From assembly GCA_019614645.1 (NCBI GenBank), contig JABWDB010000037.1:2820001-2884000 (forward strand): 64,000 nucleotides of DNA. The letters are read 5' to 3'. Origin of the DNA: Stratiolaelaps scimitus. Lineage: Eukaryota; Arthropoda; Arachnida; Mesostigmata; Laelapidae. Below are positions 59,150 to 64,000 of the stretch, one piece after another (within the stretch, counting starts at the first letter, position 1; each line of letters begins with the position of its first letter). A model generated the notes under the pieces. The model had not been told where the DNA came from and searched no databases. It saw nothing but the letters and a program-made list of their open reading frames with translations. The position numbers and the translations under genes were made by a program.

Positions 59150-59290
59150 AGGGCATCAACCCCCATATTCTCCTGATTTAAGCCCATGTGATTATGGTTG
59201 TTTCCATGCATTAAAATGGGCTGGAATCGGTGTGTCAATAAAGCTGGAGAGTACCTCTAACTCATACCAAAAGATCTTTTTTCTAACTCG
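59150..59290 (+). mobile_element. Mariner transposase fragment
   Basis: HQPPYSPDLSPCDYGCFHAL is nearly identical to the fragment in the 39-40 kb relic, followed by a similar 3' flank (CTCTAACTCATACCAAAAGA). Only the end of the catalytic core is left. It lies about 100 bases after the stop of Spätzle-like gene 3. Confidence 0.75.
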
Positions 59291-59993
59291 TTTACTTCAA
59301 AAGTTATTGGCAATTAAGGAGACGAAAGTTCGAACCATATGCCCTAATATTCTGAGTGAACAATGACATTGATTATAACAGTAAATAAATTATGTTGATA
59401 TCTATCTTAAACCGCGAACGATTAATGTTGCCTGTCCTCGTGAACAGCTTCGACTAGTGAAACCCCGCATCCGACGATGCATTGTGGGATTTTCGAGCTA
59501 TCTCTAGGATTAGAATGATTATTTTTCTAACCTAACAACGAGGCTATACTGGGACATGTATGTGGATATGCAAGCCGCTGCCAGAGATATTGCTTTGACA
59601 GTACCTGACGGTGGCCCAAGCTAGCAATCGGTTCAGGGTTTTAGTCGACGTGAGTCCGACACTACCTACCTAGGCGAACACCTCAGATGTGAGAAGCGGC
59701 CCGGTGTCCTTAACGGATTTTTCCCAGCAACCTCTTAAAAAAACTGTATGTAGACAAGTGGCCAGATTGCAGCCGATCGAAACCCAAGGCTTCATTTGAT
59801 CTCTCTGCCTAATTTAGTTACGAATGTTTCCTTTGTCCTCGCGCGAAGGGAGTCTTTTTTTTGTAGTTGCAGTAATCAAGGCCAGGATATGGAGTTTGTT
59901 GACTGTTGATTTTTTAAGTGAGCGTTTGATGCAAAATAGTGACCAAATTTGGCCTAATATTTCCATTATCTTTGTCATCATTTGCTACAATAA

Positions 59994-60410
59994 TTAGAAT
60001 CGAAGACTTATCTCACCATCTTTTTCACCTATACTATCTAGTTCAACTTGATAATGTAAGGGTTCTTTATCATTACTACTTGATCCTCGCAAATATATTC
60101 GGACCAACGAGTGATGCTGCTTGATTTCATTGCTGGAAGTATACTTTCGCCGAATTTCAGGCAATTTCCCTCGGAGGGCGGTAATAATCATTGTGAACCT
60201 AGGTAACACATTGAATAACTGCTCGGTCACCGACCTGCCCGTAATGAGTTTTGCAAGCTCGATTAGGCTGTGAACTGATTTTGCTGGATATTTCATGTGT
60301 GAGGAAAAACTGATGGTGATAGACCCAGGTGGCAATGACTTCAGTACTGGCGTTGATGAACGAAACTTACCACAGGGATTTGATAAGCTTTCTTGTCGAT
60401 CGACACACAT
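59994..60410 (-). CDS. Hypothetical protein, unrecognised
   Basis: An open frame of 138 codons from ATG 60410 to a stop at 59994; it stays open upstream to about 60473. It is long for AT-rich sequence. Residues look mixed and protein-like (KYPAKSVHSLIELAKLITGR, IITALRGKLPEIRRKY), with no signal peptide or membrane segment. I recognise no family, see no flanking exons, and cannot exclude a mobile-element remnant or chance. Confidence 0.3.
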   Translation of the reverse strand: MCVDRQESLSNPCGKFRSSTPVLKSLPPGSITISFSSHMKYPAKSVHSLIELAKLITGRSVTEQLFNVLPRFTMIITALRGKLPEIRRKYTSSNEIKQHHSLVRIYLRGSSSNDKEPLHYQVELDSIGEKDGEISLRF

Positions 60411-60559
60411 TTGTCGCAGTCTGATAATGGGTTGTATGAGTGTATATGCAACCAGCCTATCATAAACTACCACGGGTTAGGAGTATCGAGAAGGGAATAG
60501 TTGTTCTAATAATGTACAGTCCTATAATACAATACAATGCAATACAAATGGTGGTTGAT

Positions 60560-60600
60560 CGGCGGAACTGCGATTCCCGTGAACTGCTTAAGTTCTCGCA
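60560..60600 (-). mobile_element. SINE family A tail fragment
   Basis: GGCGGAACTGCGATTCCCGT, GAACTGCTTAAGTTCTCGC, reversed. Confidence 0.5.
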
Positions 60601-60716
60601 ATAAAATATATCGTATAAAAGAGCTTCACAAAGATTTCACACATCGCAACATAATTGTTTGCACCCATACACTCGAGTAGGTACAGTTTTCGCAAGCTAG
60701 GGTATCCACATTTAGC

Positions 60717-60836
60717 AGGCAGAGGCGTTTTGTCATCCACGTCAACCCTGCACTGGATCGGCCCACTTTGATGGAGATTGGAATGTCTCGGGTGGAAACC
60801 GTGCGTTTGAAGAAAATTTCCTCCTCTAAAAAAAAA
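60717..60836 (+). repeat. Repeat family E copy
   Basis: GCAGGCAGAGGCGTTTTGTC, ATCCACGTCAACCCTGCACT, GGATCGGCCC, GAAGAAAATTTCCTCCTC plus A-run. Immediately after, GGGTATCTACATTTAATTAA is duplicated. Confidence 0.75.
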
Positions 60837-61237
60837 GGGTATCTACATTTAATTAATAATAAGGGTATCTACATTTAATTAATAATTGGGTGATAATCAA
60901 CTGCCTAGTTGACACGAGTATTCGCAGTTCATGTGGGAGGGGCGACCCCACACCGATGGTAAGCGGTTGGCAAGAGCGTGTTTGCTCGACTCGGAAAGGC
61001 ACAAGGAGAAACTTCGAGAACTTCAACTTTGAAGAACTCCTTTGCTGCTAACGTCTTATTAAGTTCAGCCTACGCTTATGGCAATCAAGCAAAAATTACT
61101 TAGTGGGAAAGAAAGTCATCTCGCAAAAAGGAGAAAGAATAATTTGCAGGGCCAGTGAGACCAGATGTGAGTGATTCGCCAGGGACCACATCGCATCCAA
61201 GTCTATATAGGTGTCAGAACACGAGGGAACTTCGGCA

Positions 61238-61294
61238 AAAAAAATGCACATTTGCTTAACTTAATTATTAAGTTAAGCAAATGTGCATTTTTTT
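61238..61294. repeat. Perfect 28-bp palindrome, one-base spacer
   Basis: Arms 61238-61265 and 61267-61294 are exact reverse complements (core ATGCACATTTGCTTAACTTA). Confidence 0.9.
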
Positions 61295-61558
61295 AAAATT
61301 AATTTATTGTTTCATTGGGATCTGTGATGCTCCAACGCTACATAGATGAACACTTGAACAGGAAGTCACTCAGTGAAGATATCATTGCCTCCGGTTAACC
61401 AAATCTATATCTGCGACCGTTTTGTCTAAATGCAAAGTAAACGTCAATGGCCACGATTAAATGCAAACGAATTTTCCTACAGTAGCTTACCAGTTGATTT
61501 CGAACCACAAATTGATATGAAATGATATTCCCCTGAATTTGGACAATTTCCGTGGACA

Positions 61559-61618
61559 CAAGAGCTTAAGCATTGTAAAATTGAAGCTCCTTCAATAAAC
61601 CATTAAACCTTTACCTTT
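61559..61618 (+). mobile_element. SINE family A tail
   Basis: AAGAGCTTAAGCATTGTAAA, TTGAAGCTCCTTCAATAAAC. Confidence 0.75.
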
Positions 61619-64000
61619 ACCCACCAAGTTCATGTTCTCCTCCAGCCCTATAGAACAGCAGAACTGTTTCCCTTAAAACCGATAATTAATATGACATACA
61701 TATATATATATATATATATCCGCCGACCGTACAATCAATCTATGCCAATTCAACTCATTACCGCTAGTGACGTTGGTGCGGCGATACATCACAGTGGCAC
61801 CTCGCGATCCGTATTCGATGTCAGCTGATCCAACGAAGCTGACATTGTCGGTATCCGTCCGGGACGCAAACAGCGCTTCGCATTTCGTCTATGCATTTTT
61901 ATCTATTTATCAGATGAACGACAGGTAGCACTGTTCCTGTTCAGCTTGCAGACTGTGGCCACAACGGTAAGTGACACACGCCTCCACCACCCCCGGTTCA
62001 ATGTCATTGGCGTGAGACGTCGAATGCGGTTGCAATTTACACAAGGAAGACAAACTAGAGCGGACGAATGAGGAGAACTTCTTCGCCGATGGTCGTGGTG
62101 ATGGTGATGAGACGTCGGCCGTCAATGGTGATCTTCGTTGAGTTCGCCACTTGGTGTGTTCGACTCCAGCGACCAGTTGGACACGTGCTACTGCGGACAT
62201 ATGTATGCTCGTTGCATCTGCTTCTGTTGTTATCAGTGCTGCATCATTGTGCTACAGAAGATTGAAGATCGAGTTGAACTTATACCAGTCAGTCATAGGC
62301 TAGAACGCTACTGTTTAGAATACTGCCCGGTGGCTGCCGGTGTTTAGGCCAGATCTCAGATTCCGCAAGTGGTGGTGGTGGCGGTGGTGGTCAAGCCCAG
62401 ATTTCGAAGGACGCAATTTTTGGTCCGGAGTTAAGATGCTCCCGTTAATGCTGCGGAGCCCCTGTTGACTAGTGCTCCGTCATTAGTTAACCATAGATAG
62501 CCACAGCCGGCTGTTCGGCTCTAGGGGTTCGCCTCGGGTACCCTATCCATTGGCTCCGTCTTCCTCAACTGTCCCCTGACCCACGTCAAGGTCGTGTGGA
62601 AATTCATCGCAAGTCTGCGTTTAGCTGGGACAACTGTCACTCTCCCTTCAACACAGATAGATATAGCCCTCGTGGCAATAATAGCAGTTGTAGTCGAAGC
62701 TGTCTATAGGGACAGAGCATTGCTGTCAACATATACCAGCAGCAGCAGCAGCAACAATAACAGCTAGGAACCGCTCTTTGTGTCAACAGCACAGCCGTAA
62801 GTCTACCAGTGTCCATTACCAATGCTATTCCAGCTATCTATGCAGTTATCCGTCATCGCGTAGCGCTTTCCCGTCTCGTGCGCCAACGGCTCGGGATTGC
62901 GAGCTGACGAGATGGACACACCAGAGGCAAATCAGCAACATGGATCCATCGCTTGTCGCCTCCATTATGCCCAACTAACAGCGTCAACAGCAGCAGCGGC
63001 GGCAGCAACTAGAACGAATGTCAGCAAACGGCCAGCAACCAACCAGGTGTCGTGTCCTGCCGGAGTTCTGCGAGCGTTCCCTTCCCGGCGTTCGACCCAT
63101 TCGCGTTGCGCTTGCAACGGCTGGGGCCCTGGCACCGTCGTTGTTGGCGTGTGTGCGTGTTGTACGGGTGTGCTATCGGCATATAGCTGCTGTTCGAGCT
63201 GATCTGCATGACAAGGCGGGAAAGAAGTGTAGGGGAGGAGGGATCTCGCGGCGGCCACAGGGAACATTGTGTATCTCGTCTCATCCAGAAGATTCAAACG
63301 CCGGGGACCGCGTGGAGAAGAGGCCGCGATTGGTCTTCACTGTCGCTGTTGTCTTCGTATCAGACGCGTGTTGTGGTGCCGTGCCCGGGACGGGCAACGG
63401 GTCCCGAATAGATTGTTGAAGCGGCTCCACCATCGCAGTGTTCGCGCACCACCCCGTCGGAAGGGCCACGCCGGAAGGACAGACCCAACGAACGACTGCG
63501 AACCATTGGTGTGACTGGGGACCGCTTCGGCTTCAGCTGTCTCGTGCGCGGTTGATCCTTCCGCTCAGCTCTTCAGTTCAGTCTTCCGGTGGCTCGGGGG
63601 CTCGATGCAGTCGCCGGCCATTTAAATTGTTTCATCTCGTCGATGCAAAGCCGCCACCCCCTGTACAGCAATCGTATAGCAGTTATTAGCAGAATACACA
63701 TTAAAGCAGTGTTGCATGCATAACTGCGGGCGGATTCAACCGTCGGGCTCCGTGAACGGATCAGAGAAATGTTGTTGTGTAGCTGAATAGCGCCAGAGCC
63801 ATAGGTTAACCGATGCTCACTGATGTTGTCGCTGTTCGAGTCAGTGTGCCTTCGTGGATCGTGCTGAATCGCGTGAACAGTGAATGTCGAACCATGTCAA
63901 ACGATTCATGAATTTATGAATCGGCCAAATTTGTGCGACCCCCATTGCTTTGAGTGATTTCACGATTGTCGACGAAGGCGATCATTGATACGTACAATTG
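61619..64000. other. Right end: GC-richer, no supported gene
   Basis: The stretch becomes GC- and CpG-richer from about 62.9 kb, with CAG-type triplet runs (62736-62755, 62988-63005). Open frames exist on both strands (for example 61910-62200 minus with a Cys-rich end, 63018-63419 plus), but none shows a family motif or a consistent exon chain. It could be the 5' region of a gene that continues beyond the window. Confidence 0.4.

Noticed and set aside
61910..62200. Fourth Spätzle-like or single-VWC protein
   Set aside because: A few cysteines on the minus strand suggested it, but spacing fits neither family and flanking exons are absent.
63018..63419. 133-codon plus-strand open frame
   Set aside because: It lies in GC-rich sequence where long frames occur on both strands by chance, and no domain, signal peptide or splice chain supports it.
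1..64000. CRISPR arrays, operons, bacterial promoters
   Set aside because: Repeats here are microsatellites, SINEs and palindromes. The genes have spliceosomal introns, so the window is eukaryotic.

Overview
This is a eukaryotic window, most likely from an arthropod and probably a parasitiform (mesostigmatid) mite. The genes are split into short exons with GT-AG (and a few GC-AG) introns. The proteins that can be recognised are metazoan: SMG5, CCDC115/VMA22, a PP1 phosphatase and Spätzle-type Toll ligands. The DNA is AT-rich, full of (AT)n tracts and tRNA-derived SINE copies, and has no bacterial operon layout. The mite assignment is an inference from this style, not proven.

Layout. 1-5.6 kb: repeats and decayed coding-like stretches, no clear gene. 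5.6-18.4 kb, minus strand: the nonsense-mediated-decay factor SMG5, with 17 coding exons followed in frame end to end; only the first coding exon is missing. One 4.4 kb SMG5 intron (8136-12583) contains a complete four-exon gene on the plus strand, CCDC115 (V-ATPase assembly factor, yeast Vma22 relative). 20.3-21.3 kb, minus strand: two exon-like segments with weak OTU-protease-like features. 23.7-26.8 kb, minus strand: a chain of exon-like segments with matching splice phases but interrupting stops and frameshifts, probably a decaying secreted-protein gene I do not recognise. 27.6-29.9 kb, minus strand: a divergent but catalytically complete PP1-type phosphatase in four exons. 30-35 kb: little recognisable.

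35.3-59.1 kb, plus strand: three tandem Spätzle-like (Toll ligand, cystine-knot) genes, each with four coding exons and every intron in phase 2, so they are duplicates of one ancestor. Each encodes a signal peptide, a variable pro-region and a C-terminal knot split over the last two exons. The introns and spacers carry a mariner relic, LINE 3' fragments, five or more short repeat families and a perfect 145-bp inverted repeat in the last intron of the third gene. 59.4-64 kb: repeats, one unexplained 138-aa open frame and GC-rich sequence with no gene I can support.

Functionally the genes are unrelated housekeeping functions (mRNA surveillance, V-ATPase assembly, dephosphorylation) beside a small immune or developmental ligand cluster. 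The Spätzle trio is the region's main biological interest. The palindromes, the nested gene and the repeat traffic through the trio are its main structural interest.
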